From Apostichopus parvimensis (Eukaryota > Echinodermata > Holothuroidea > Aspidochirotida > Stichopodidae), in contig KN885161.1 of assembly GCA_000934455.1 (NCBI GenBank), positions 83,588-147,587 on the forward strand: DNA of 64,000 bases, in the 5' to 3' direction. The notes beneath the pieces were generated by a model. The model was given only the letters and a program-made list of their open reading frames with translations, was not told where the DNA came from and searched no databases. Each line of letters begins with the position of its first letter. Positions within the stretch are counted from its first letter, which is position 1. The translations under genes and the position numbers were made by a program. Below, piece after piece: positions 36,001 through 47,291 of the stretch.

Positions 36001-37072
36001 TTCATTTATATACCAAGTGTTTTCTCATCTTTTGCTCATCTTCTACGGATGAATAAAGACACATTCAACTTTTTGCAAACCAGAGTCATGCAAAGAATAA
36101 TTCAAACAGGTTTTATTTTTGGCGGTACATAATCTCTTAATATTATGGTTTAAGTAATACAATGGCAGAATATACCTGTTACAAATTATAAAGGAATGAG
36201 ATGGTTGTTCATTTTGCTATAGCTAGACAGGCTGACCATAAGACCTTGCAAACCTAACCTTATTCCACTTTTGTTACACTTAGTTTTCTAACTACTTTAT
36301 GATCTCTATCATTCCACTAATGGCCCAGTATGAAAACTATGAAGCCTGTATTTAACACCTACGCTAGTGCCCCACAAGAAAAATTTGAAACAAAGTATCC
36401 ATGGCTACCACCAAATAATAAAACAAATCAGATGGCCATGCCACTAATTTAAATATGCTCATGAACACTGTGCCCTTTGACTTGGATTCTATCCCTCAAG
36501 AGCTCTTGATATTGCACAGAAGTACAAGTAGAGTCGTGTAGTAGTACTACTAGCTTAGGCTTACCTCCATCGAAAGTCTCTGCCTGTTGCAGCTTGTCCT
36601 CTACCCGTTTGCAACGCCGAGTAATGAATGAGTTGCGTTTCCCACATATAATGCATTGTACAGGCAATACACCAGAGCTTCTGCTTGGTTGACTAGATCT
36701 TTTCCGTCGTTTCTTCGCTGTCAAATCACATGGGGTCTCCTCTGGTACTGTCCGTTTCTTTGCAGCGACGATGCGCTTACTATCAACGAACCGCCTGTAA
36801 CACGTATCGTGGAACCCCATCATATTCTGCTGTTGAACACACGCTTGATCGTAGTGTAGGCCTTCATCGAGTAACCCCATGTGTTGAATTCGACCGGCGA
36901 TTTCACTGTCTCTGCCGCTGAGATTAAGCCACTCTTTAGCGCAGGAAGCAACTTTAGTCCAACGGATATTCTTCAGCGGCTTGACTGTTTCAAATCTTAC
37001 AGAATCAATGTGCAGTAAGCACTGTAGATCTGTGTGTGTCGGAGACTGACTAGCTCCCGTGAGAGCCGCCAT
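30038..37072 (-). CDS. Five-exon PIN/XPG-like nuclease and CXC-domain protein, Academ-transposase-like
   Basis: Exons 36565-37072, 35759-35915, 35102-35266, 34318-34556 and 30038-33705; every junction has GT-AG and matching phase, total 4,737 bases (1,578 codons plus stop). N-terminus: an NLS-like AKKRRKRSS, CIICGK (residue 140) and two H-x2-C-Y motifs (FHDTCYRRF, YHSLCYKNY). Middle: VLVWDNIDFGEETVSG and LVFDQAIYAK, candidate catalytic acids, then GDAGLRDLLIESE, MMPWFFAYDRTNYSRY and DQAIEQTCNRDSKTRGG. C-terminus: DHEEADTRLLLHAAH, SPDTDVAIIAL, FTGCDSTSAFYGKGK, a PIN/XPG-like nuclease signature, then a cysteine cluster starting CSCRVGKCLKGRCSC, like CXC/tesmin domains. One +1 shift near 31765 and one compensating shift near 31040 put about 240 codons into another frame; otherwise no stop. 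The family is multicopy in marine invertebrates; Academ membership is my inference. Confidence 0.72.
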
Positions 37073-37354
37073 GTTTGTTGTTTTCTAAAAACTCATGGCT
37101 CATTGGACAATTCATATCACATGATACAGATATCTCACCGGCGCTCGACTTTTGACCGTAATACGGCAGGTTTTTTAACATACGCAATGAAAAATATAGT
37201 TCGATCTTTCGAGCGGAATTGCCAAAAACTGCAGGAAAGTACATGGAGAACTTTTCGATCATCAATCTTAGTTAATTTATGTATTCAATGCTGTAGAGAA
37301 ATTTTAGTCCGCAGTTGCTGGAACGAAACAAGCGAATTTGGACCTTCAGTTGAT
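37073..37354. promoter_or_regulatory. Likely promoter side of the nuclease/CXC gene
   Basis: This stretch lies directly upstream of the ATG at 37072 on the minus strand. No TATA box or clear element is seen. The ATG context is GCGGCTCTC after the start with no upstream in-frame ATG nearby. Assignment rests on position only. Confidence 0.3.
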
Positions 37355-37640
37355 GGCCTAATAGTATTACAGGAATTAATCAAAACTGCACATTCAAGCG
37401 TTGGAGTTTAAGTCACTGAACCATAGTAATATGCAACACTACACGAGTCAAAATTACATGAAACAATGAAGAGCTTCATGAATGAAGCTCTCTGAAGTTA
37501 TGAGTAGGAACATTTCGTTTAGTTGTATGCCACCTAACAAGATGAAACTGACTACTTTAATGACAGATGTGTTTACAAAAACATAGAAATGTATTTGTCT
37601 AGGACGTTTCTGACACAACTATACTGTAACAATGTAAGAA
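37355..37640. repeat. Third, partial copy of the 744-bp unit
   Basis: 37378-37470 matches 28205-28300 (CACATTCAAGC, GCAACACTACACGA, TCAAAATTACATGAAACAA), and 37485-37560 matches 28610-28690 (GAATGAAGCTCTCTGA, TTTAGTT, CACCTAACAAGAT). About 300 bases present between these parts in the 28-kb copies are missing. The copies are in the same orientation on both sides of the 30-37 kb gene. Confidence 0.75.
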
Positions 37641-37806
37641 AAGTGAAAAGGAAACCACCTACGACAAGCTTCTGTGGACAGTTAGCGGTGAGAGCAGACT
37701 ACATAGCAACTGGACGAACATGATGTTACAACATTAAACCAGACCCTTAACTACTGCTGACAGTGTAGCTTAAGGCAAATTTTATAGAGAAAGTGAATCT
37801 ATTGTA

Positions 37807-37864
37807 GATTACAAAACACATGAGAGACTTGGATAGATTACAAAACACATGAGAGACTTGGATA
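37807..37864. repeat. Two tandem copies of a 29-bp unit
   Basis: GATTACAAAACACATGAGAG plus ACTTGGATA is present twice without change at 37807 and 37836. The identity suggests a recent slippage duplication. Confidence 0.9.
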
Positions 37865-37881
37865 AGTTGAAAAGCTCTTGA

Positions 37882-37990
37882 TACTTCATGTAAGCCAACC
37901 TTAAACTTAAGTGAACAGACACTTACTAATCCTATTCACTTCACGTGAGGTGTCTGTTGACCTCAGTTTGAGGTTGGCTGACATGAAGTA
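37882..37990. repeat. Inverted repeat with ~45-base arms
   Basis: The left arm TACTTCATGTAAGCCAACCT... (37882-37926) pairs with the right arm, whose reverse complement reads TACTTCATGTCAGCCAACCT... (37945-37990). By eye about 38 of 45 positions match, with a loop of about 18 bases. It can form a long hairpin. It could be a small foldback transposon or an RNA hairpin; nothing here decides. Confidence 0.75.
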
Positions 37991-39128
37991 CCTCCCTGAA
38001 AACAATCAAATAATTCTAACAGGAACACTAAACATATTTGTTACTCATGGCCTAGTTACTTACTCACAAGTCGTTTCTGGCCTCTGTAGTTGTTTAAACT
38101 ATGCATCACGAGTTACAAAATAATCAAAACAATAATATGCTTGTGCCTGTTTAACATGTAAAATGTAAGTTCAAGAGAATCATCAGCAGTAAATTGTTTT
38201 CTAACATACTTTATCGACCTGTCTCCATTCTGCGTCTGGATTTCCGTTGTCGTATCGAATCTCAGTCACCTTTTCAATTTTCTTCCAATATATATATATC
38301 AACGGGGTACGCCATGCACCCCACCTTCTTGACGAAGGTATTTGCTTTAGTTTCTTTAGCATAATTTATGTATCGTGCTTTTCAGGTTGTGAAGTATGCA
38401 TCAATGCTTTGGAAACAAGGAAATATAAAATGTACAAAGTGCAGAATCAGAGCCTTCTTTGCTTTGCTAAAACCACAAAGTAAATACCAATACAAAGTTG
38501 GGTGTTACAATATGATGCATTTACATGATTTAAAAGATAGTCCCGAAGAAATTTTGTTCTGGACTATCCTTCTAAAGTAGCGACTATAACTGTCATATCA
38601 CATACAAACTTTTCACGGTTAACTTTTAACTCTTCCATGTCTAAAACAACATAAAATTGAAAGATGATATATCATTCAAGACACTCTACTTAACATGCCA
38701 AATCTCAAGTTAACAACAGGAAGGATGAAAGGAGCATTGAAGGTTTAATGCTAGTTATTTAAATAAGATACATTTTTCAAATATGAAATCTAATTTCCCA
38801 ACCTTCTGGTACATGAATTTGTTTATCAAAACCTTTTCTGGTCTTATTTCTAAAGTTACTCATAAATTGTGAAACAGCCACAATTTTGGAACATAAGTAC
38901 ACCATTGTGAGACTAGACTATAACTAAAGACAGCGATAATTTTGTTTCTTGGACCATTATTGGCTAGTTTGTGCATATATTCAAACACATAATCAGACTT
39001 GATTAAACCAATACAATAATCATGATGCACCATCTGTTGAATGGGGAGGGGGATGACTGTTACTGTACAGAGAGAACACAACATACAACAAAAACGTTCC
39101 TTTGTGTTGAAAGGAAACAAGTAATCGC
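37991..39128. other. Non-coding spacer
   Basis: No gene or repeat recognised. Open frames at 38247-38580 have no recognisable motif. Confidence 0.4.
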
Positions 39129-39275
39129 TTCTGTTAGGACTTTCAGATTCCAGATGTGCTGCATCTTTGTCACTTAGCAGCTCTCCACAGTATTCTTAGA
39201 GTTATGTCCCTCCTTCAAAGTCTTTTTGGCAAACAGCCCTTTCCTTGTGTATAAGGAAATAAAGAGTTCCCTAGC
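39129..39275 (-). pseudogene. SET-domain fragment, broken
   Basis: On the minus strand one frame reads KGLFAKKTLKEG and, after a frameshift, another reads EYCGELLSDKDAAHLESES. The order G+G(L/V)FA...F..G...EY.GEL.S..(D/E)A...E is the start of a SET methyltransferase domain of the KMT5A-like kind, which modifies histone tails. Two stops fall between the parts and nothing further of the domain was found. It is a small remnant, perhaps carried by a mobile element. Confidence 0.4.
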
Positions 39276-39902
39276 TGCTTTGCTTTCCATGGTTTCTAGC
39301 CAAACTCTTTCAATGCTAAAGAAGATGGTGAACACCTGAGTGATAAATTTTCAGCACTCACATGAAATGCTTCACCAAGTGTAAAGCTATTACCAATATA
39401 GCAACTGCATTGTTAACATAAACATAAATCAATTTACATGAATAATAAACTATTATCTCCAACTGTGCTGTATGGTACGCACAACTTTTAATTATCCTGC
39501 CCCCCCCCCTCCACAAGTAAGATGTATTAAATACCTATGTAGGAGTTAATGAACAGAATTTCAATCATCATGAGTTGTGAATTGAAAAGTGTTCTGTGTA
39601 GGATGTAAAAGGTAGCATCTTTTATATTTTTTAGCAGCATTTGGGGGAAATGTACCGCTAATTCAATTTGAAATAATCAAAATTCTCAAAGACTTTTTTA
39701 CCAGTTCAGGTTGTGCACAGGAAAGGAATTCAAAACTATCTTTGGTCAGTAAAACAAAAAATGCATTGTAACGCCCATCTTGTTGCCAATTTCAGAAAAA
39801 CATAAACAGTAGTTAGTTAAGGTAACATTTAACATCATTGAAACAAAATTCTAAACACCCATGTGAAACTGGTGACATGTGAAATACTAATGTACAAATT
39901 CT
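39276..39902. other. Non-coding spacer
   Basis: Nothing recognised apart from a C-run at about 39501-39510. Confidence 0.4.
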
Positions 39903-40133
39903 GCCTCAAGCAGTGGCAGTGCTATGGGGGGGGGGAGGCAATTGCCCCCTCCTCCAATCAGATCTGCTACTTATCCACAAATATATGGAGCTAGGCTAAT
40001 GGCAAACTCCGCCCATTAGACCCCTTCCCCATATCAGTGTTATATTTTTGGCCCTTCCCCCATTATATATATATGCCTCGCCCCCTAGTTGCCCCACAGA
40101 ATTGCCTTGGCTGGTGCCGCCACTGGCCACAAG
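39903..40133. mobile_element. hAT-like MITE, 215 bp, 8-bp target duplication
   Basis: Element 39911-40125. The left end is CAGTGGCAGTGCTATGGGGG and the right end, reverse-complemented, CAGTGGCGGCACCAGCCAAG. Flanking octamers are GCCTCAAG (39903-39910) and GCCACAAG (40126-40133), 7 of 8 identical. The interior is G-rich then C-rich, with GGAGGCAATTGCCCCC near the left end. No coding capacity. Ends and duplication size fit the hAT superfamily. Confidence 0.78.
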
Positions 40134-43100
40134 AAATAAAAAATTAAAAAAAGAAGAGAAGGTAGTTGTGGTTGTCCAGCAGGTAAGGAGGAAATCAATG
40201 AGGCCAGAAGGGGGTTTCGGTATGATAATTATTAATTAAATACAATATGGAAAGTGTAATGGTGCATTAAAACATTTCAACTGCTGAAAATATGTTATAA
40301 ACATTAACTATAAATTTCCAACACAACTCAAACACTGTCTCAAAATTGCAAGCAAGATGAGTTAGCAACCGATGTGTTAAGTGAACACATGACATACAGT
40401 ACATGGGTACTGAAGAAAGCAATGCATGCACTGCTAGAAACAGATGCCAATGTTAGAAAGCAGGTAGGATTTAGCAGTCTGGGAGGGGGTTAGCGAGGGG
40501 TTCCCCATTTCTTTTCATCGCTTTTCTTGCTGTACAAAATACAATTGTCTTGGGGAGAGTCATAATTGTTTCGGGGCACCCACAGCAAGGATGGGTCTAT
40601 TACATGGAGAGGTCACCTTCTTAATGAATTCTGATTTCTTGAAAAAGTTTGTCTACAGCCTCTCCCCAATGACGGCTCCATGTTACTGCTGTGGCTAGCT
40701 TAGGAGTGAACAAGACCGTCCATGGGAGTCTAACATTATGATAAACACACGAACAGTGCAGTAGGCTCTTGCCATACACATGGTTAATTTTGGATAGGCA
40801 TAAAACTTCATGATTACAAGCCAATATTGACTTACAATATATTATGTCTGTAAACACAGACAACCAATTCATTTATAACTGCAAAAGAAATCCATTGAAT
40901 TACTAATGTTTGTTCATGTTGTGTACAAGCAACATTCTAGAAGTCTTTACAAATACTGTACTATAATGTTTTATTGCTTGAGCAATGAGCATGCATGTGC
41001 AAGCTATATGCCTTTGGTCTGGTCAATCTGGTGACCACATCCATATCACATGTATTACTAACCACCTACTTATAAATGTATGTCACACAGGTAAATCTAT
41101 ACATAAACTACTAATAAATCTAGTTATAAATATTCCAAACATGAATATATTCGGTTGCTCCTTGGCATTATGCTGATAATCCTTAAGGATTTATCTGTTA
41201 ATTGTTATCTAAATATTCTGGGAGCCTCCTGGGGGTTGGCATCTTTGTAAAAAATGATGAACGATGAAAATGGCTAAGCAGCTCAGGATATAGGTTTAAC
41301 AAAATTAACATAACTGCACTGAAACACAAGTTCCATTTCAATCCTTATCTTGAGCCTCCTCGCCATGTCATCAAGCCAAATGTCTCGCTACAAAAGTTGA
41401 TTAAAGTTTCATTGATTATAATGACTTTATGTGTAGCTATGTCAACACACAAAATTATGATATCCAAACAAGGCCATGGTCTAAATTTCCGAAATTAAAT
41501 CATCCACCCATTGGTAGCTGACGCAGGGCAGCAATCATAAGTCCACTATCATCCTTATAATTGATCTAAAGCTATCCTCAGAGTTAAAGAATAGTATCCA
41601 AATTGGCCTGAATTCCAAATTGCCAATACCACCATCAACAGTAATACAATTATAGTACAAGTGATGTTCATGAGAAATTTATAAAGCTACATCAAGAGTA
41701 CGGTGACACTCCATGTGCCATTTTAGGCTAGTACAGTAGTCCTAGTAGACCTACTGTGGGTTAGTATAGGGCTATTAAGGCTAGGCCTACTTTAGAGAAT
41801 GCGTCACATTCAAAAGTTACGTGAGCCGAGCCGAAAAATGTTAAATTTTGGCTACACAAGCGAGGACCTAACGTTGGTGAAGTCGGATTATTACTAGGCG
41901 TGGTATATAACTAAACTACGCCTAGGCTAGCATAGGCCTATACCTAAACAGTAAGTTTGTGTTACAAATGGTTAACGTTATTATAGTATTACTACATATG
42001 CTAAATGTTAGGCTAGTGAGGTCTGACTCATCTAACGCTACCTCCAACTTTTAGTCCTCACCTGTCACGAAAAACCATATTCACAATTCCACATACAAAG
42101 CCAAGTCCAACTTTTTATATGCCCTAAAGCAAAACTATTACCTGAGCAAATCTAAGTTGGAAATGAACGAAAGAAATGTCAAACAGGAATGATCCTCACC
42201 GACGTTATTATTTAGCGTTTCCTTCAAGAATCCAAAGTGTGTGTACTTACGAAGGTGCGTAGCGATCCGTCATCAACTTACAAATTAGCGAGGTCTCGCA
42301 GCGCGCGAAAACTTTTTCACGTAATCTTTAAATTGGGGGCGCTATTAAATTATCGATAGGTGTCTGACTTACTGGTCATTGAAACTATGTGCAGGCAGTA
42401 GCACAGATTCGTAATTTACTAAACAAACGCGGACTTCGCTAAAACTTCGTCAAGATAACAGGGGGGAAGCTTTATTGCGGTTGCACGTAAATTCTTCCGA
42501 GAACTCGCATTTTAGTCCTCGCTCGTCATTTGGTCCTCGGTTGACGGGGGTGTGTTATCAGGTCCAAGTCCTCGGTCAGCTAGAAATGTCAACGCACACA
42601 CACACACACCTACACACGCAGTCATGACTCCATAGATTCCTACGGCTAAAGCCAAGGAATACAAAAGTCAGGTGCTCTCAAGTTTTGTGCTAGAAATGGT
42701 TACCTCAACTGCCTCCTTGGTTGGGATCTTCTTTCTGGCCCGTTTGTGGAGCTTGTAGAAAGCAGATTATACTCGTTTTCTAAAAGACAAGATAACGAAT
42801 CAGTGTCATCATTTTCTCTTGGGTACACAGGAAAAACTTGTATGGAAAAAATATTGGAAATTCAGAGTATTCTGGTTCTAAACAGTCATCGACTCATATT
42901 AACTAATTTGAGGAGAATGTGATGATGGCATAAAATTTAATTAAAGATAACCACATGCAATTGGCGCGCCGCCCGGACAAACTCTCAAAAGCGTGAGTCA
43001 GGAAAGTTGCCGCCCGGACAAAAAACTTCGAAGCCCGGACAAAAAAAAGCAGCGGGGGGGGGGGGGGGGGGGGGGGACGCGGATGTTTTTATATATTAAT

Positions 43101-43390
43101 AGGCTATTATTTGCTTTCATGTTTTAGTTTTCAATGGAAGATCAAATTATTTGGAATCACATATGTAGGCTAAGCAGTCGAACTACAAAACAATAGTTAT
43201 AAATAGTGGTGTCAGCAAGCAATTAGTCTATGACATAGACTGCCTTATGTCTGTTCATAATTTAGTGAAACGAGTTCTGTTCATCCTGCCTCCTGAAGGG
43301 TAACATGTTGCCCTCTGCACTGCTGAAAATGTGTGCTGTTCCGATACAGCTACCATATAGAGTAAGCAATTAATAAGATTTACAACTATT
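40134..43390. other. Long intergenic region with AGGCCTA-rich stretch
   Basis: No gene recognised in about 3.2 kb. Between 41700 and 42060 the words TAGGCCTA, CTAGGC and GGCTAG are frequent, a composition common in echinoderm DNA. A CA run lies at about 42595-42610. At 42961-43040 the word GCCCGGACAAA occurs three times (from 42971, 43012 and 43034), just before the G-run. Confidence 0.45.
43054..43076 (+). repeat. Run of 23 G
   Basis: An uninterrupted G homopolymer, the longest in the window, preceded by repeated GCCCGGACAAA words. Run length may be affected by sequencing error. Such a run can form G-quadruplex structures. Confidence 0.9.
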
Positions 43391-43560
43391 ACTGGGCCCT
43401 GTTCCACAAAGACTTACTTATGGTTGATCTTAAGATCAAACTTAAGTTCGATTCTCATCCGATTGATCGTAGCGTAAGTTCGATCGTTAAGTAGCGTTAC
43501 CAAAAATCAAAGTTACGCTACGCTTGATTTTAATTAATATATGGTTAGTGGACGAGGCTA
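43391..43560. mobile_element. Candidate Harbinger-type terminus or MITE fragment
   Basis: GGGCCCTGTTCCACAAAGAC at about 43394 resembles ends of PIF/Harbinger-type MITEs (GGGCC.GTTTCA.AAA style). It is followed by palindromic words (GATCTTAAGATC) and by GTAGCGTAAGTTCGATCG, which is partly mirrored by GTTACGCTACGC at 43505. No matching inverted end was found downstream, so it may be a fragment or the left end of the Harbinger copy whose genes start at 45.4 kb. Confidence 0.3.
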
Positions 43561-45391
43561 CTTTGACCTTTCGTGACCTCAAATCACTTGTGTCTCCGAA
43601 GTTTTGACACGGCGAACAACCTGTCGGCGCATTATATGTCATTAAAATGCGTACGTTAAATAAGTTTAATACAGGCAGTCAGTGTTATATGTAGGCTATG
43701 TACTAGAGCCTAGAGGAATAACCGGGACAACGTTAGGCCTGCCTACGTGTTTTCTAAAGTTTAGGCCTAGCAGTAGCACAAATTTATATTACCAAATGGC
43801 TACTGTATAAAGGATAAACTACATAGGTATACGCCTGTATTATTACACGGACGACTTAGGCTTAGTACTACAAGACTATATAGTATACTTAGGCCTATAA
43901 CGGTACCCGGCTAATAAATACCAGTGGGATCAGTGACTGATATTGATAAATTGTTACAATTTCGTACAAAGGAACTTTGTATAAAGTCCAGACTAAAGAG
44001 AGAGGTATAGTTATTGCACATGTACCCCTTATTGGCTTAATTCGGAACAAAAGTGAAAGTAAACTTGCTTCCGACTAAGGCCTAGCTAGCCTAATTTTTT
44101 TTAAAGTCCACAAAACAAAAATCAAAGCAGTAATATCCTAAGTCTACAGGGCCTAACCTACACACACTAACGTATGATTTGTATTGTAATCCCTGTTTCT
44201 TTTGGCTGAACTTGAGCTGACCGGGGGAGTTTACATCCTTAGTGATGTAAAATTATTTATTTTGGATTGTTTCAGTCTAGGCCTAAAGCATTGTTAAATC
44301 GGAAGTCGTAATTTTTAAAGGCAACACTGCAGGTAAACAGGGTTTTCGTTATGATAGACCTTCCTTGCTAGGTGCACACAAGGCAAGCAACTTTATCTGC
44401 CCACTTAGCCAAGGCCATCTGGAGTAGCTAAGTCAGGCTGGGGCTCTACTACAAAATACAAACACATTCTAAGTGATGATATTTCAAGGGACATGGCTTG
44501 AGAAGTTATTACAATTAAAGCTGTTCAATGGGATGAGCAGCTGTTTGTGCTGCTTGCCTATAGCCATTGACTGTTGGAACTCAAAATAGAAGTCACAGGG
44601 TTTAGCCTGGTATTGGCAAGGCTGGCCCATTAAGTTTACAGCAGTGTTCTTGAGTCGTTAATGATAACTTGACAATTTCACAGTAACCATTTTTTCCTAG
44701 TGTAACTCTTAAGGAAAAAATCAAGAAAGAAGAATTTTTCCCAGCAAGAGATGTTTATTCTTTGCCACTTTGTGAAATAAAATCGAAACAAATTGTTTGG
44801 TCGAGCTGGACATTGCTCACAGAAGGTAAGACTTTTAAAAGCCTCAGCACATCAAACTTAGCAATTGGAAGCTTGTTTTTTCCAAATTTAATACAATCAG
44901 TACATTTTGCATTTAGTATTGACAGAGTATGAATCAAAGGTGTGATGTTGTCTGAGTTAATGACATAGAATGATTTTCCTTTTTAAGACACATACATGCT
45001 TTGATTGTGCGGCAAAAATATGCACTAAACAGAATTGTGGGACTTGAGAATCTGTTCTATACTGCGTATCTGTTTGTAATATAAATTGTACCGCGTGTGT
45101 GTGTGCGTAATGACACTATTGGAAGTTGAAAACATAGCCAGTAATATCATCTAATGCTCTATCATAATGTAAAGGGATAAATAGAAGTGGAATAGAACAA
45201 CATGGATATAAGATGTGGACATTTATTCAGAAAATATAAGTATTAAACATAAATTCATGTGTTCAAGTTAATTCTGTTAGGAAAATAAAGCAATACATAA
45301 TTTAGGTGATATTGTAACTAACATAGTAACTAATTTTGTAATGAATGCCAGAAGCAATATGAAATTTAGATTTATAACTTCTTTTTTATAG
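43561..45391. other. Non-coding region upstream of the Myb/SANT-like gene
   Basis: No gene recognised. A first exon for the Myb/SANT-like gene is expected here because its first visible exon has no start codon before the domain, but I could not identify one. Confidence 0.4.
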
Positions 45392-46495
45392 CTGAAGGAC
45401 GTATTGTTGGGCTTTCTGAATTGTGTTTTAACCTCCATGCATATCCAAGGGGTAGAAGTGCGAAAAAAAGCTACTGGGAGAAAGCTGCACATTCCATCAG
45501 GGTTGCAGGAGGAGCCTCAGAGAGAAGTGCCTCTGAGCTTAAGAAAAAGTGGTCAGATCTGAAGATTCTGGCCAAAAAATATCAAACAGCAAAACATGCA
45601 ACAGGTAAATAGCAATTATTAGCACCTCACATCCATCACGGTTTTTTTTTACTTATAATGAAATGCAAATTGATAAACATTGTTCATATCATTTTATGTG
45701 GAGGGCCAGCAGCTGATTACAGCCCTGTTTACGAGGCCGTGTTAGAGGCAATGGCCCCCCAGGCCAGAGATGGGGTCAATGCTCTGGGGACATCAGAGAC
45801 AGACCCTTTGACTGCTATGAGCGAGTCATCACAGGTACAATTTATATGATATTCATGTTAAAATACCCAATTTGAATTTGAGTACAAGAAGCCTAGTTTT
45901 TGGTGGAAGTTAAAGGTAATTTGTGATCACCCAGAAGTAAAATTGTGAAAGCCTATAAAACTTACAGCACTCCAACTTAATATTATACATAATATGTTTT
46001 TGGTACCCTTGATGAATAATTTTGATCAAGATAAAGGGAATAAAAAGGAAAAATATTTACCTTTTTCCAAAGTGAAGAAATCCTTTCACAGAATTTTCAA
46101 CTATTTATCAATTATTCAATTGTAACTTCTTATTAAGAGGACGGCATTCATAATGGAAGGGTTATAGGAATTTGTAATTGATTAATTGTTTTCATTTGCT
46201 CTTTTCACAGGATTCACCTGCAGCATCAGAAACATCACCAATCAGGCAGTCAACCCTTTCCCCAACAGTTGTCCCTCTTCCCGAGTTGTCCCCAAAATAT
46301 AATAACCAAGTGATACAGACCTCATTACAAGAGGAAATAATGAAAATTGAGAGGGAAAAGCTTGAGCTAGCCAGAGAGAATTTGAAAGTGCAAAAAGGCA
46401 TTCTTTCGGCACTTCAAATCATCTCAGCAGCCCTTGGTCCTGAAAAGTACCTTGAAATACATACTTCAACCCCCTACCCCTTCCTCACTGTCTGA
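45392..46495 (+). CDS. Myb/SANT-like protein of a Harbinger element, 5' end missing
   Basis: Three exons with agreeing phase: 45392-45604 (acceptor TTATAG, donor ACAG/GTAAAT), 45704-45834 (donor TCACAG/GTACAA) and 46211-46495 (acceptor TTTCACAG, stop TGA). The first carries the DNA-binding block: W in SYWEKAAHSIRVAGG, then RSASELKKKWSDLKILAKK, the helix pattern of Myb/SANT-like (MADF-related) regulators. The last exon has a coiled-coil-like EEIMKIEREKLELARENLK. PIF/Harbinger transposons encode such a protein, which helps the transposase bind DNA and enter the nucleus. The HARBI1-like transposase remnant lies 0.8 kb downstream on the other strand, which supports this. The seen part has no break, but a start exon is not identified. 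Confidence 0.7.
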
Positions 46496-47291
46496 TAAGG
46501 TATAATTAATAGTATAAGGGTGCTATGTATTACTGTTAAAAAAGTGTGTCGAAATCTTTAGTAAACTACTGGTTGTCAAGAGCTTTCATTCATGCCAGCT
46601 GTCTATGGCTTTAGAAAATTGAGTCACATTAATAAGTGATTCTCCTGTCATAAACAATGTCATCAAGTAAACTAAACTGCAGAAGATGTCTGAAGAGGTT
46701 CATTCCAGGCCAAAGAAGCCAGTTATACTGTCTCACTGTTATAATTACACAGCCTACACTATAGTGTACTCTTCTACGTGAAATATATTGGTTCTTTACT
46801 AAGTAGCTTTATTGCATATGCAAGTGAAGGAAGCTAAGGAAGTACTATTTTAATTGGCAAACCATCTGAGAGGGAGTTGTAGATATTATTAATGATCAAG
46901 AATTGTATACTGCCTTTCCAACCATCTTTGAGTTGAATGTCATTTCTGAACCGTCCATTATGTAACAGCACTGTAGGTCAACTTTAGATACTAATTTTTA
47001 GCTTATATACTATCTGCATTAGATGTTAAATTTCTATTGGGTGTACTGAAACTAAATTGATGGTGAACATAACTTAAATTAAATTCAAAATGCGATATTA
47101 AGCTGTTATGTTAGAATGTCAAAACTGCTTTTTTTGGGGGAAATTGCATGTCGTATTTGAAAAATTACAAATGTTTGTTTCACATGACATTCATATTCTT
47201 TGCTGACATTATGTACAGCCAAAAATAATTTGCCTCTTTCAAGGGTAAACAAAGATAGGGGAAGGGTTAGAAGAAGGTATGAGACCATCAT
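46496..47291. other. Spacer between Myb-like gene and transposase
   Basis: No coding signal seen. It holds the two facing 3' ends of the Harbinger gene pair. Confidence 0.45.

Noticed and set aside
29900-37400. Inverted ends of an Academ-type element around the nuclease gene
   Set aside because: I looked on both sides and found only direct copies of the 744-bp unit, not inverted ends; the transposon identity rests on protein motifs.
42595-42620. CA-rich run as regulatory site
   Set aside because: Short simple repeat without context.
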